Assembly: GCA_021797995.1 (NCBI GenBank)
Contig: JAJZYR010000006.1
Location: forward strand, 1-49,469
Direction: 5' to 3'
Length of the DNA: 49,469 nucleotides
Origin: Microcaldota archaeon
GTDB lineage: Archaea > Micrarchaeota > Micrarchaeia > Micrarchaeales > CABMGC01
Shown here: positions 36,565 through 46,634 of the stretch, one piece after another
Layout of the letters: every line of letters begins with the position of its first letter
Position numbering within the stretch: the stretch's first letter is position 1
Notes under the pieces: generated by a model
Seen by the model: the letters and a program-made list of their open reading frames with translations, nothing else
What the model was told of the DNA's origin: nothing
Databases searched by the model: none
Translations under genes and position numbers: made by a program

Positions 36565-37656
36565 ATGGTATTCGGTGCAAAGCAGGGCCGCCTGTCAGGG
36601 ACCAGCCTGCCAGGCCATAAACACAAGCCAGGCGCAGCTGGCGGGCGGCGCGCCATCCCTAAGATAGCTCTGCTGGCCATAGCCATAGTGGTAGTTGCCG
36701 CAGCGGTGGCGTTTCTTCTGCTTTCATCAGGCACTCCAGGCACGTACGACCTGAGTTCCAATGTGACTCTCCAGCTTGCAGTGAACAAGAGCGTGCTCCT
36801 TCAGATAAGCTCCTCTCCGGTGCCGTTTGCGCTTCAGTTTACCGGCAGCAAGCCTGGCGGCTACTATGCCTTCTACCTTAGCAGGACGCCTGTGCTCTCG
36901 AATCCGATATACTCATTCGCCCTCTCCAAGGGCCAGGCAGTGAATATAAGCACTGCAGGCACACAGGCCGCAAACCTGAAGATAGAGCTGGTATCGGCCA
37001 CAAACTCCTCTGTTATGGTTCTGCTCACCCCTGTCCCGCTCGCATTCGGGATAAAGGCAAGCGGAGTTACGGTGCTGAATCCGCAGTCAGGCAGGAGCCC
37101 CCCTTCAACAGTCCCGTCGTCCACGACCTCCATAGCGCCATCCAAGAACACATCCCAGCAGCCTAATACAACAACCAATCCTGTGACCACAGTCACTGCA
37201 GTCAAGTCGTCCATCGGCGGAAATTACACTGAGGCCCAGGTCATGCTCGCAGCAAACGAGACTGAGTACGGAAAGCTGATGAATGATTACAACAGTCTCT
37301 ATGTCACGGACCAGGGCTGCACAGAGAGCAGCTATGATTCCGCATACACGTCGAAATTCAATTCTGCCCCTTCGGGCCCTAATTCCTACGCAAATGTTTC
37401 GCAGCTAACCCCATATGCCATAACGCACAACGTCTCATATGTTGCAGGCAACATGTACAAGGTGACTTATAGCACGGTATCCCACTCTAAGTCTACAACA
37501 GGAGCCGTGCTCAGCCTGACAGTCGATGCAAACAGCGGCTCAGTGGCTAACTACACGTTCGAGGGGCCGTTTGCCGGGCAAAGCTACGCCGGCCTGAATG
37601 GTGCATACGCTACGGCAAGCGGCGTCTCGGGCTCATGCGGTGCATACCTGCCGTGA
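36565..37656 (+). CDS. Membrane-anchored/secreted Ser/Thr-rich protein
   Basis: Single N-terminal TM IALLAIAIVVVAAAVAFLLLSSG; Ser/Thr/Asn-rich ectodomain. Confidence 0.7.
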   Translation: MVFGAKQGRLSGTSLPGHKHKPGAAGGRRAIPKIALLAIAIVVVAAAVAFLLLSSGTPGTYDLSSNVTLQLAVNKSVLLQISSSPVPFALQFTGSKPGGYYAFYLSRTPVLSNPIYSFALSKGQAVNISTAGTQAANLKIELVSATNSSVMVLLTPVPLAFGIKASGVTVLNPQSGRSPPSTVPSSTTSIAPSKNTSQQPNTTTNPVTTVTAVKSSIGGNYTEAQVMLAANETEYGKLMNDYNSLYVTDQGCTESSYDSAYTSKFNSAPSGPNSYANVSQLTPYAITHNVSYVAGNMYKVTYSTVSHSKSTTGAVLSLTVDANSGSVANYTFEGPFAGQSYAGLNGAYATASGVSGSCGAYLP

Positions 37657-37818
37657 CCATATCCTTGCGCTACATGCGGCAGACCCAATGCACGAAGGTG
37701 TGCCAGCCGTGAAATCCGGATGCCATTGACGACATAATAAATACGGTCCATGTCTTCCCGGCTCTCAGCGAGGGGTCCAAGTTCGCTGGCTCGCATCTGT
37801 CTTGCGGCACGGATAAAC

Positions 37819-40101
37819 TTAGCCTTCCGGCTTCTCCTGCTGCGGCTCTGCCGGCTGTGCCTGCTTCCTCTTCTTCTTCTCGAGCGGAATGGTAAACCAG
37901 AAGGTGCTTCCCTTTCCCATCTCAGACTTGACACCGACCTTGCCTCCATGCAGGTTTACGATCTCCTTGACTATCGAGAGACCGAGCCCGGTGCCTGCCT
38001 TCGGCTGCATCGTAAGGTCTTTTCTGGAGACCTGGTAAAACTTCCTGAAGAGCTTTGCCCTATCCTCCTCCCTTATCCCTACGCCAGTGTCTGCTACCTC
38101 AACCCTTGCATACCTTCCCTTCCTGGTGACCGAGATCTTTATGCCGCCTTTCTCGGTGAACTTCAGCGCGTTGTCTATAAGGTTCACAAAAACCTGTATG
38201 ATCCTGTTCGGATCCGCCGGGACTGCAGGAACGTTGTAGTCTATGTTTATCGAGAAGTAGAGGCCCTGCCCCTTCGCCCTCTCCGCAAGCGCCCTGACGC
38301 TTGGGTTCTCCCCGACGTCTTTGAAGTCAACCTGCTGTATATCCAGTTTTATCTTTCCTGATGCGAGCTTTGCAACATCAAGGATCTGGAGTATGAGCGC
38401 CATGAGCCTGTCTACCTCCCCGAGCACGGTGTCCAGGGCGCCCTTCTGCTCATCCGTTATGGCCCCGAACTGTCCCTCCATCATGAGCTTAGAGTATCCC
38501 TTTATGCTTGTCAGCGGCGTCTTGAGGTCGTGGGAAATGTTATATATGAATTGCGTCTTGAGGTCGCTTTCAGCCTTCAGCTTCTCCTCGTGCCTCTCCG
38601 CATCAGCGAGCCTGTCCATCGATTCCTCATATTCCCGCTTCGTAAGCAGCTCCTGCCCTATGCTAAGGTATCCAGCCTGCCTTCCAGATTCGTCTGCAAG
38701 CCCGAGAAGGTTCATGTTTACCGGTATCACGTCGGTTCTGCTCCTTCCGGCAATGTTGAGGAACATTCCTGTCACGGAGCTATTCTTCTTCAGCAGCGCG
38801 AACGCCTCTGTAATCCGCGCCAGGCTCTCCGCATCCGCGCATAGCGTCGAGATCGGCACCTTCTCCAGCTCCTGGCTCCTGTATCCGAGGAGCCTCTCCG
38901 CCGCCTTGTTTATCCCAGAGATGTATCCAAGGGAATCGATCTTTATGACAAGATCTGTCGAGAGCTGCGCGAAGTCGTCTGCAAACTTCTGCGCCGCGCC
39001 TATCCTCTTTCCATAGTCATTCATTATAATGCAGGAGAAGCCAAGGTCATTCTTCAGGAGCGTAAGCCTCACCTCTGCAAAGAGGTCGTTTCCAAGGTTG
39101 AGCCTTGCAGGCACCGAAAGCGCCTTGCCGTCCGATTCTTCAAGCTTCCTTATCAACTCCCCGGAGTCGACGACGAGGTCCGTGAGGCGCAGTCCCTCTA
39201 TCGCCGTCTTGAGAATCCTATCCGTATTGGCGCTTGACCATACGAATCGCATCCCGCCGTCAAGCAGCGCGTAGATCTCCTCCCCGTATTCGAAGAGGAG
39301 CTCTTTCTCCCTGAGCCTGATCTCCTCGGTTTCATCCTGTATAAGGACGTGCATGAGTCTCTCGCTTATCCTGCTCGACGTCATAAGGAAGGTTCGGTCG
39401 GGGTAGAGCCCGCTTCTGACTTCGATAGGCTTCCCAAGGCACAGCTTGGCAAGCTCACCGCCGTCAATGAGAAAGAACTCCTTCATGTTCCTTCCCGGCA
39501 TGTCCTTGGCCGGCTTGTCGACCAGGTTAAGGAAGCCCTTATTGGCCTTCATTAAGCCTCCTGATGTGTCCATAAGCGCCTGTGGGAGTATGCTGTTGAA
39601 TGCCGCGTCAAAGTACCTGGCCATGCTTAGGCTCCTCTCCCTCTCGAGCTTCACGTAAGCTGCGCTTCCTATAATGCCGGATATCACAGCCAGCGCCCCG
39701 GATGCGTTCTGGTCAAAGGCATCCTCGGACCTTGAGAGCAGGGTTATCATGCCCAAGCCCTTTCCTTCAGCAACTACAGGCAGCACCGCGCAGCTCCTGA
39801 ACCCAGCTTTGTAGCTGCTTATGAGCTCCGGGAAGGCCGAGTAGTCGCTCAGCCTGTTGTCCAGATACGGCTTTCCGCCGCTGAGCAGCGCCTCATCCGT
39901 CTGCGTTCTTGATGCGCCCCTGGCAGTCAGATCCTTCGAAGTCACCTCATCGGCCATGAACGCCGACTTAATCCTCTGCCCTGACTTGGAGAGAAGGTCG
40001 GATACGCTCCCCGCTTCCCTCCCGAGGCCCAGCACCTCGGTCATAAGTCTGTCGATGGGTACTGAAAGCGGCATCACTGCACCATATCTATGTATGCACA
40101 T
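37819..40101 (-). CDS. Sensor histidine kinase (GAF-like, PAS, HisKA, HATPase)
   Basis: FIYNISHDLKTPLTSIKGYSKLM; NLIDNALKFTEKGGI; VADTGVGI; GTGLGLSIVKEI. Confidence 0.92.
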   Translation of the reverse strand: MCIHRYGAVMPLSVPIDRLMTEVLGLGREAGSVSDLLSKSGQRIKSAFMADEVTSKDLTARGASRTQTDEALLSGGKPYLDNRLSDYSAFPELISSYKAGFRSCAVLPVVAEGKGLGMITLLSRSEDAFDQNASGALAVISGIIGSAAYVKLERERSLSMARYFDAAFNSILPQALMDTSGGLMKANKGFLNLVDKPAKDMPGRNMKEFFLIDGGELAKLCLGKPIEVRSGLYPDRTFLMTSSRISERLMHVLIQDETEEIRLREKELLFEYGEEIYALLDGGMRFVWSSANTDRILKTAIEGLRLTDLVVDSGELIRKLEESDGKALSVPARLNLGNDLFAEVRLTLLKNDLGFSCIIMNDYGKRIGAAQKFADDFAQLSTDLVIKIDSLGYISGINKAAERLLGYRSQELEKVPISTLCADAESLARITEAFALLKKNSSVTGMFLNIAGRSRTDVIPVNMNLLGLADESGRQAGYLSIGQELLTKREYEESMDRLADAERHEEKLKAESDLKTQFIYNISHDLKTPLTSIKGYSKLMMEGQFGAITDEQKGALDTVLGEVDRLMALILQILDVAKLASGKIKLDIQQVDFKDVGENPSVRALAERAKGQGLYFSINIDYNVPAVPADPNRIIQVFVNLIDNALKFTEKGGIKISVTRKGRYARVEVADTGVGIREEDRAKLFRKFYQVSRKDLTMQPKAGTGLGLSIVKEIVNLHGGKVGVKSEMGKGSTFWFTIPLEKKKRKQAQPAEPQQEKPEG

Positions 40102-40199
40102 TCAATATTAATCCTTGCATGCAGAAAATCCGTATGTGCCGGCAATGCAGGTGCATGGAACAGGCACATAACCTTCCGGGCGGATAAGCGGGCATTACG

Positions 40200-40859
40200 A
40201 TGAAAATAGAGAAGCTCTTCGACGGCGTCTTCAGGCTTGACGGAAAGCTTGCAACCCCAAACCTCTCCAGAGGCAAGAGGGTCTATGACGAAGCCCTCGT
40301 TACAGTGGACGGGATAGAATACCGCACATGGAACCCATACAGGAGCAAGCTTGCCGCAGCGATAGTAAAGGGCATGAGCCGCCTTTCAATAAAAAGCGGC
40401 TCTTCGGTGCTGTACCTTGGCGCAGCCACAGGCACCACGGTAAGCCACGTCAGCGACATAGCGGGCCCGTCAGGACGCGTCTATGCCGTGGAGATCTCGG
40501 AGAGGAGCATGCGCGATTTCATCAAGGTCTGCGAGGCAAGGCAGAATGTCCTTCCCATACTCCAGGATGCAAGGAAGGTGGAGGCATATGCAGGAGAGGT
40601 AGGTACTGTCGATGCGATCTATGAGGACATAGCCGCTCCTGATCAGGCGGAGATCCTCATTAGAAATTCCGAGTTGTTGAAGAAGAGCGGCTTTGCATAC
40701 GTGGCGATAAAGTCGCAGAGCATAAACGTCTCAAGGAATCCAAAGGAGGTATACTCCGATTTCATCGCCAGGGTGTCGGAAAGATTCAGGCTCGTCGAAT
40801 CAGTCGATATAGAGCCATTCGACAAGATGCACCTCTTCGTGGTGCTTCAGAAGAGGTAA
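40200..40859 (+). CDS. flpA: Fibrillarin-like rRNA/tRNA 2'-O-methyltransferase
   Basis: RTWNPYRSKLAAAI; VLYLGAATGTTVSHVSDI; AIKSQSINVSRNPKEVY. Confidence 0.93.
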   Translation: MKIEKLFDGVFRLDGKLATPNLSRGKRVYDEALVTVDGIEYRTWNPYRSKLAAAIVKGMSRLSIKSGSSVLYLGAATGTTVSHVSDIAGPSGRVYAVEISERSMRDFIKVCEARQNVLPILQDARKVEAYAGEVGTVDAIYEDIAAPDQAEILIRNSELLKKSGFAYVAIKSQSINVSRNPKEVYSDFIARVSERFRLVESVDIEPFDKMHLFVVLQKR

Positions 40860-40917
40860 CCATCCAATCAAAAACCAGAGGGCATAAGCTTATAGATTAT
40901 TCCGGAATACCTGTATC

Positions 40918-41757
40918 ATGGACCACGGGCGCCAGAAGAGTACAGGGAATACAGGATTCACTTTGCATGCCTGCCCATCCTGCGGTTCGGATGTCCTTGT
41001 CCCGCAGCAGTCGCCAGGGTCATTCTGCCACTTGTGCGAATCCTTCACGCATGCCGCCGGAGTGAAGCCGAGTGCGGGTGGTGCTGTGCCTGATGCCCTG
41101 TCCGGAGCGGCCCATGCCATAGCTGCAAAGGATTATGCTGCAGCCCTGGCAAAGGCCGAGGCGCTGGCAGGGCTCTCCGATCCTCTTGCGCTTTACGGCC
41201 TCGGAAGCATATACATGGTGCTGTCCGACTATACGTATAATGACGTAAACTACGCCCTTCCGGGATTTATGGACGCAAATGCGGGCAAGAAGAGCAATGA
41301 ACCTGGTATAAACAAGTACAACTCCATGGCGCTGATGGCAAAGTCAAAGGAGCTCCTTTTCACGTCTCTTTACATCCTAAGGTCAAAAGCCGGAGGAAGC
41401 GGGCGGGAATTCCAGTTTCCCGAATTCCTGGTGCAGATGAAGCTCCGCAGAATGCCCCAGGCAGCCAAGGCCCTTGCGCGGATTGCAGGCGGCGATGATT
41501 CCGGAGCGGCTTCGGAATATGCAAAAATGGCATACGCTGCGAAGACAGGGGACAGGCATGCTGCGGAGCGCATAAGCCCGGTGTTGAAGGCAGGCCATCT
41601 CAACGCGCTCTACTACAACGCCCTGCACCTCATAAATCACAACAGGCGGAGGGAGGCAAAGGCTTCCCTTTCGCTCATGCTGGACAGGGTCGCATCGCCC
41701 ATGGCGCTTGACCTGATGGCAAAGCTCGCTGAAGCTGAGGAGGTGGAGAGGCTATGA
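40918..41757 (+). CDS. Zinc-ribbon plus alpha-helical repeat hypothetical protein
   Basis: CPSCGSDVLVPQQSPGSFCHLC followed by helical repeats; ATGA overlap with the next gene. Confidence 0.55.
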   Translation: MDHGRQKSTGNTGFTLHACPSCGSDVLVPQQSPGSFCHLCESFTHAAGVKPSAGGAVPDALSGAAHAIAAKDYAAALAKAEALAGLSDPLALYGLGSIYMVLSDYTYNDVNYALPGFMDANAGKKSNEPGINKYNSMALMAKSKELLFTSLYILRSKAGGSGREFQFPEFLVQMKLRRMPQAAKALARIAGGDDSGAASEYAKMAYAAKTGDRHAAERISPVLKAGHLNALYYNALHLINHNRRREAKASLSLMLDRVASPMALDLMAKLAEAEEVERL

Positions 41758-43538
41758 ATGCCACAACGGACGTCAGGAAGGCACAGGTATCATACAGAAA
41801 GCTTGCATTCCTGTCAAACGGGCTTACGGCCGCAATGGAGCTTGAAGGAAGCATAGACTGGTTTCCCTGCCCGAGATTCGACTCGCCGTCAATCTTTTCA
41901 AGGATACTAGACAAGGAAAAGGGGGGATATTTTTCGTTAAGGCCGGCAGGGCGGTACAGGCTCAACTCGTCGTACGTGAAGGACACGCTCGTATTGAGGA
42001 ATGTCTTCACCACCACTGGCGGCGTGCTCGAGACAAAGGACTTCATGCCGCTAAGCCTCTCAGGGATAATGCGGGTATACAGGTCGTCAGTCCCGTTTGT
42101 ACTTGACATAAAGCCCATGTTCAAGTACGGCCTTGCAGCCCCGGAGCCCAGGGAGCGCGAAAGCGGCATTATCTTCAAGAACAGGGAATCGATGGAGGCG
42201 CTTGAGGTGGTAATAAGAGGGAGGTATAGCCTGATCAGCGGCCACAGGATAAGGATGGAGAGGGGCAGCGGTTCCGTCTTTGCCCTGTATTCAAAGGATA
42301 TCAGGTACGGCCTCTTCAGCAACGCCGGCTTTGTATATCCAGAACCAGGCGAAGCCCTGTCAAATACGGTCAATTACTGGCGCACGCAGCTCTCCCTTGC
42401 GCAGAAGGTGCCGGTGCATATGGGCGCTTACAGCAGGTCGATTGCAGTTGTGCTCGGGATGATCTATGCGCCGTCAGGGGCGATAATAGCTGCGCCGACA
42501 ACCTCCCTTCCCGAGATCACGGGAAAAGGCAGGAACTGGGACTACAGGTATCTCTGGATAAGAGACGCCTCGTATGCCGCCGAGGCGCTTGCCTGTGCCG
42601 GATACCTCTCAAAAGCGAGGAGGATAATAGACTTTATGCTCTCCGTCCTCGATCCTGCATCAAAGAGCTTCGACCATCCGCTCTACTCGATTGACGGCAC
42701 CCCTCCATCACCAGAGCGGACGCTTTACTGGCTCGCCGGGAGCAGGGGGTCGGGGCCCGTGAGAACCGGCAATTCCGCATACATGCAGGTGCAGATGGAC
42801 ATAGAGGGAGAGTTCATGAACGCCCTCTACGCGTACCTTAAGCTCTCGAACGACCTCTCTTACGCCATCGAGAGCTGGTGGGCTGTCGAGGCAATAACGA
42901 AATGGGTTGGGAAGGCATGGAGGCTCAAAAGCACGAGCCTCTGGGAGGAGCGCGAGGAGCGCAGGCACTACGTCCATACAAACGTCATGCAATGGGTTGC
43001 CGTAGACAGGGCGCGCCTGATTGCGACGATGATAGGATATGCGGAAAAGGCGAGGGAGCTCGGGAAGGTTGGCGACGAGATAAGGAGCGACGTACTCAGT
43101 AAAGGGTTCTCGAAAAAGGCAAACAGCTTTGTCAAGTACTACGGGTCAACGGAGGTTGACGCATCACTGCTGACCCTGCCGCTCTATGGGTTCATAAAAG
43201 CAGACGATCCTAGGTTCCTCTCGACGCTCGAAAGGATAGAGAGGGAGCTGCTCGCCGCTCCTGGGCTCCTCCTGAGGTACAGGTCGGACTTCCTCGGCGA
43301 GGTGCTCCATCCGTTTACCCTTCTCAGCACGTGGCTTGCAAGGGTCTATCTGAGGACAGGCGAGCGGAAGAAAGCGGAGGACACGATCAGCGCCCTCCTG
43401 GAGCGCTCGACGGAACTGCAGCTGCTCGGAGAGCACGTCGATGTAAGGACCAGCGAACCGATGGGCAACTTACCGCAGCTCTTCCCGCACGCCGGACTCG
43501 TGCAGGCACTTTCCGAATTCAGGCGCATCGAACTCTAG
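41754..43538 (+). CDS. Glycoside hydrolase family 15 (glucoamylase/trehalase-like)
   Basis: AFLSNGLTAAMELEGSIDWFPCPRFDSPSIFSRILD; NWDYRYLWIRDASYA. Confidence 0.92.
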   Translation: MNATTDVRKAQVSYRKLAFLSNGLTAAMELEGSIDWFPCPRFDSPSIFSRILDKEKGGYFSLRPAGRYRLNSSYVKDTLVLRNVFTTTGGVLETKDFMPLSLSGIMRVYRSSVPFVLDIKPMFKYGLAAPEPRERESGIIFKNRESMEALEVVIRGRYSLISGHRIRMERGSGSVFALYSKDIRYGLFSNAGFVYPEPGEALSNTVNYWRTQLSLAQKVPVHMGAYSRSIAVVLGMIYAPSGAIIAAPTTSLPEITGKGRNWDYRYLWIRDASYAAEALACAGYLSKARRIIDFMLSVLDPASKSFDHPLYSIDGTPPSPERTLYWLAGSRGSGPVRTGNSAYMQVQMDIEGEFMNALYAYLKLSNDLSYAIESWWAVEAITKWVGKAWRLKSTSLWEEREERRHYVHTNVMQWVAVDRARLIATMIGYAEKARELGKVGDEIRSDVLSKGFSKKANSFVKYYGSTEVDASLLTLPLYGFIKADDPRFLSTLERIERELLAAPGLLLRYRSDFLGEVLHPFTLLSTWLARVYLRTGERKKAEDTISALLERSTELQLLGEHVDVRTSEPMGNLPQLFPHAGLVQALSEFRRIEL

Positions 43539-43605
43539 CCGGATAGGTTCAACTTCCAGTGCAGCAGGGCGGGAACGCAGGGGCAGCGCCTGACAATGCC
43601 TCCCT

Positions 43606-45039
43606 CTACCCCTTTATCACTGCAATCGGTACATTCCTCGATACTGGCACGGCGAGGTCCGCTTTCTCGACGACCCCCACAACCTCGTCTATGTCTTTGT
43701 ACGTCCACTCCGCCTCCTCGCTTACGAGCTTCCTTGTCCTTATCCGTATCTCGATATTCTTGCTCTTCAGCGATTCGAATGTCTTCGATGCAGGGATATC
43801 CCTAAGCGCCTGGTGCCTTGACATGACCCTCCCTGCGCCATGGCATGCAGAGCCGAATGTCTCCCTCATCGAGCCCTCCCTGCCGCAAAGGACGTAGCTT
43901 GCTGTGCCCATGCTCCCGGGAATGAGCACCGGCTGCCCTATATCCCTGTATATCTGCGGTATCTCGGGCCTTCCTTTTGCAAATGCCCTTGTTGCCCCCT
44001 TCCTATGCACCAGCAGTTTCCTCCTATGGCCATCTACTTCGTGCTCTTCCACTTTCAGTATATTGTGCGACAAGTCGTAAAGCATTTCCATGCCAAGAGA
44101 ATCCCAGCTCCTTTCAAATACCTTTTCAAAACTCCTCCTTATCGAATCGGTTATTATGTGGCGGTTAGTAAACGCAAAGTTGACCCCACACTTCATCGCG
44201 CTAAGATAATCCTGTGCTTCCCTATCCTGTATCTTCGCATAGCACAATTCCCTGTCGACGAGCGCTATGCTGTTTCTCCTCTGGTATTCCTCCAGTGTCC
44301 TCAGATAGTCGCTGCATATCTGGTGGCCAAAGCCGCGCGATCCGGTGTGCACCATCACTACTACCTGCCCCTCGTGCAATCCGTATGCCTTTGCCACTTT
44401 CAAGTCAAGTATCTTTTCGACCCTCTGGACCTCGAGGAAATGGTTTCCCGCTCCCAGTGTGCCCAGTTCCGTAAGCCCTCTCGACTTTGCCATCTTGCTT
44501 ACTTTTGAGAAATCGGCTCCGATCATGCGGCCATTCTCCTCAGTATGCGCCACATCCTCCGGAACCCCGAAGCCTTTTTTTATCAGATATTCTATCCCCT
44601 CCTGCGTTACCCTCTCCAGATCGCCCTCCCCGAATCCCAGATTGAGCCTGCTTCCTACGCCGCTAGGTATGTTCTTGAAGAGCTCATCCGAGAGTTGTAT
44701 TATCTTAGGCCGTATATCGCCTTCAGTAAGATTGGTCTTGATCAGCCTCACGCCACAATTGATGTCAAACCCGATCGCTCCTGGCGAGACTATTCCATTC
44801 TCCGAGTCGAATGCCATCACGCCGCCAATTGGAAAACCATAGCCTTCATGTGCGTCTGGCATAAGCAGTATGTTGCCGGCCGGATCCGGAAGCGTCGCTG
44901 CATTGGCCGCCTGCTGCAGCGTGTGGTCTTTTTTTATCTTCTCCAGCAGCGCATCGGACGCATATCCGACCACGTCGGCGCCCATTCCCTGCTGCCTTTC
45001 TATCCTGAACCTTATCTCATCAATTCTCTTTACGTTCAT
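43606..45039 (-). CDS. rtcB: tRNA-splicing ligase RtcB
   Basis: MPDAHEGYGFPIGGVMAFD; GAIGFDINCGVRL; GAGNHFLEVQ; HTGSRGFGHQ; GSMGTASYVL. Confidence 0.95.
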   Translation of the reverse strand: MNVKRIDEIRFRIERQQGMGADVVGYASDALLEKIKKDHTLQQAANAATLPDPAGNILLMPDAHEGYGFPIGGVMAFDSENGIVSPGAIGFDINCGVRLIKTNLTEGDIRPKIIQLSDELFKNIPSGVGSRLNLGFGEGDLERVTQEGIEYLIKKGFGVPEDVAHTEENGRMIGADFSKVSKMAKSRGLTELGTLGAGNHFLEVQRVEKILDLKVAKAYGLHEGQVVVMVHTGSRGFGHQICSDYLRTLEEYQRRNSIALVDRELCYAKIQDREAQDYLSAMKCGVNFAFTNRHIITDSIRRSFEKVFERSWDSLGMEMLYDLSHNILKVEEHEVDGHRRKLLVHRKGATRAFAKGRPEIPQIYRDIGQPVLIPGSMGTASYVLCGREGSMRETFGSACHGAGRVMSRHQALRDIPASKTFESLKSKNIEIRIRTRKLVSEEAEWTYKDIDEVVGVVEKADLAVPVSRNVPIAVIKG

Positions 45040-45213
45040 TGCAAGCACGCGAACAAAACCGCAGAGCGGTTTATAAACACCCCCGGCATATACTTCCGGA
45101 TGCGCCAAACTGATAAGCCAAAAACAAACACAACCTATAAATATGAGCCAAACTAATAAATACAATTGAGGGGTTTAAGGCTTTTAATCATATGCTTTAT
45201 AATTATAGATGTT

Positions 45214-45311
45214 GCAGGGGTGGCGGAGCCTGGTCAAACGCGGCGGACTCAAGATCCGCTGGCTTAGGCCTGCGGGAGTTCAAAGTAACTGAACAAATCT
45301 CCTCCCCTGCA
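45214..45311 (+). tRNA. tRNA-Leu (CAA) with a 13-nt insert/intron in the T-loop
   Basis: Acceptor GCAGGGG/CCCCTGC; anticodon GCGGA-CTCAAGA-TCCGC; long variable arm; T-arm GGGAG-TTCAA[13 nt]AT-CTCCT. Confidence 0.88.
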
Positions 45312-45330
45312 CATCTTAGTGGGAGATAGC

Positions 45331-46131
45331 ATGGCGAAGAAATCAGGAAACACGATCAGGAATGGCAGAAGGGAAATGAGGAGGACGACGAGAGCTGAGC
45401 GCAATGCTGCCCGCGTGCTGTCGAGCAGGCCGGCGGTTCCTGCCTCAAAGAAGCCTGGCCGCGCAAAGAACAAGATAGCGCAGAAGTTCAGGAAGGCGAG
45501 GATCAGGGAGAAGGTGATGTTTGAGATACCGCACTATCCGCAGACTGAGGACTTTACGAGCTCGGCTGCATGCGCGATGATGGTGCTGAGGTACCTGAAC
45601 AAGAACTTCCAGTTCAAAAAGGAGCAGGAGTATGATATATGGCAGGAAGCCGTGAACGGAAGCGTATGGCACGGCTCAAAGTACGGGCTTGCGTATGCGC
45701 TTGCCAAGCGCGGTGCCGAGGTATGCATAGTAAGCAATACAAAGGACGAGGGGTACGACAAGAAGCTTGCAGTATACGAGAACATCAACCTTGACACGCT
45801 TACGGCCTCGTACAACGAAATCAAGGGCAAGGCCGAGGCCCAGAATGTAGACGAGGACCACAGCATCGTCACGATAAACGGGATAAAGAAGGCGCTTTCG
45901 AGCGGCAATATCCCTATCGTTTTGATAGACGCAAACACGATAAATCCGTACATGGAGTCGTCGCCGCACTGGGTTGTTGTGAAGGGGTATGACAAGGACG
46001 CGTTCTATATAAACGATCCGTATTCAGACAACACCATAACGCTTGATCCGGGAATCTTCAGGTCCTCGCTGGGATTCGATGCAAATCTGCACATGATCCT
46101 GATAAATTCAAGGCATTACGGGAACAGATAA
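45331..46131 (+). CDS. C39-like/papain-fold peptidase-like protein
   Basis: IPHYPQTEDFTSSAACAMMVLRYLNKNF; HWVVVKGYDKDAFYINDPY. Confidence 0.65.
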   Translation: MAKKSGNTIRNGRREMRRTTRAERNAARVLSSRPAVPASKKPGRAKNKIAQKFRKARIREKVMFEIPHYPQTEDFTSSAACAMMVLRYLNKNFQFKKEQEYDIWQEAVNGSVWHGSKYGLAYALAKRGAEVCIVSNTKDEGYDKKLAVYENINLDTLTASYNEIKGKAEAQNVDEDHSIVTINGIKKALSSGNIPIVLIDANTINPYMESSPHWVVVKGYDKDAFYINDPYSDNTITLDPGIFRSSLGFDANLHMILINSRHYGNR

Positions 46132-46313
46132 GTCCAGGATGCCAGATGGACCAGCAAGTGGCGGCGAACCTATGTGCCCGCGGCGCTGGGGCGTTCGGCA
46201 TAAATAGAAAGGCAAGTACTGGCACGCCATGTGGTGGCGGACCAAGTTTCGTGCCTGTCCAAAGCGAACGAAGGCGGCCGGGAGATAACAACAGGAATGT
46301 AAAAAGCGAGTGC

Positions 46314-46634
46314 ATGCATGACGAGAAAATAATAAGAAGGATGGCAGAAGAGAGGATAGAGAGGCTTCTCGCCCTGGCATATAAAAGGTCGGTTGAGGGG
46401 AAGGGCACAGGCGATGGGCTTGCGAAGAGATACATAAAGCTGGCACAGGAGATAAGCTCGCATTACAAGGTAAGCATGAAGAAGCCCCAGAAGAACTCGT
46501 TCTGTAAGAGATGCAATGCGGTGCTGATACCGGGGAGGACGTGCACGGTGAGGATTGAGAGCAGCAACGGATATATTGCATACATATGCGGTTGCGGCTC
46601 CGCGAGGAAGGCATTCTACAGGGAGACTGCATGA
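46314..46634 (+). CDS. rnp4: RNase P protein component 4 (Rpp21-like)
   Basis: ERIERLLALA…AKRYIKLAQEISSHYKVSM…FCKRCNAVLIPGRTCTVRI…CGCGSARK. Confidence 0.8.
   Translation: MHDEKIIRRMAEERIERLLALAYKRSVEGKGTGDGLAKRYIKLAQEISSHYKVSMKKPQKNSFCKRCNAVLIPGRTCTVRIESSNGYIAYICGCGSARKAFYRETA

Noticed and set aside
40200-40859. Missing nop5 next to flpA considered as an anomaly
   Set aside because: nop5 may simply lie outside the window; absence here is not evidence.
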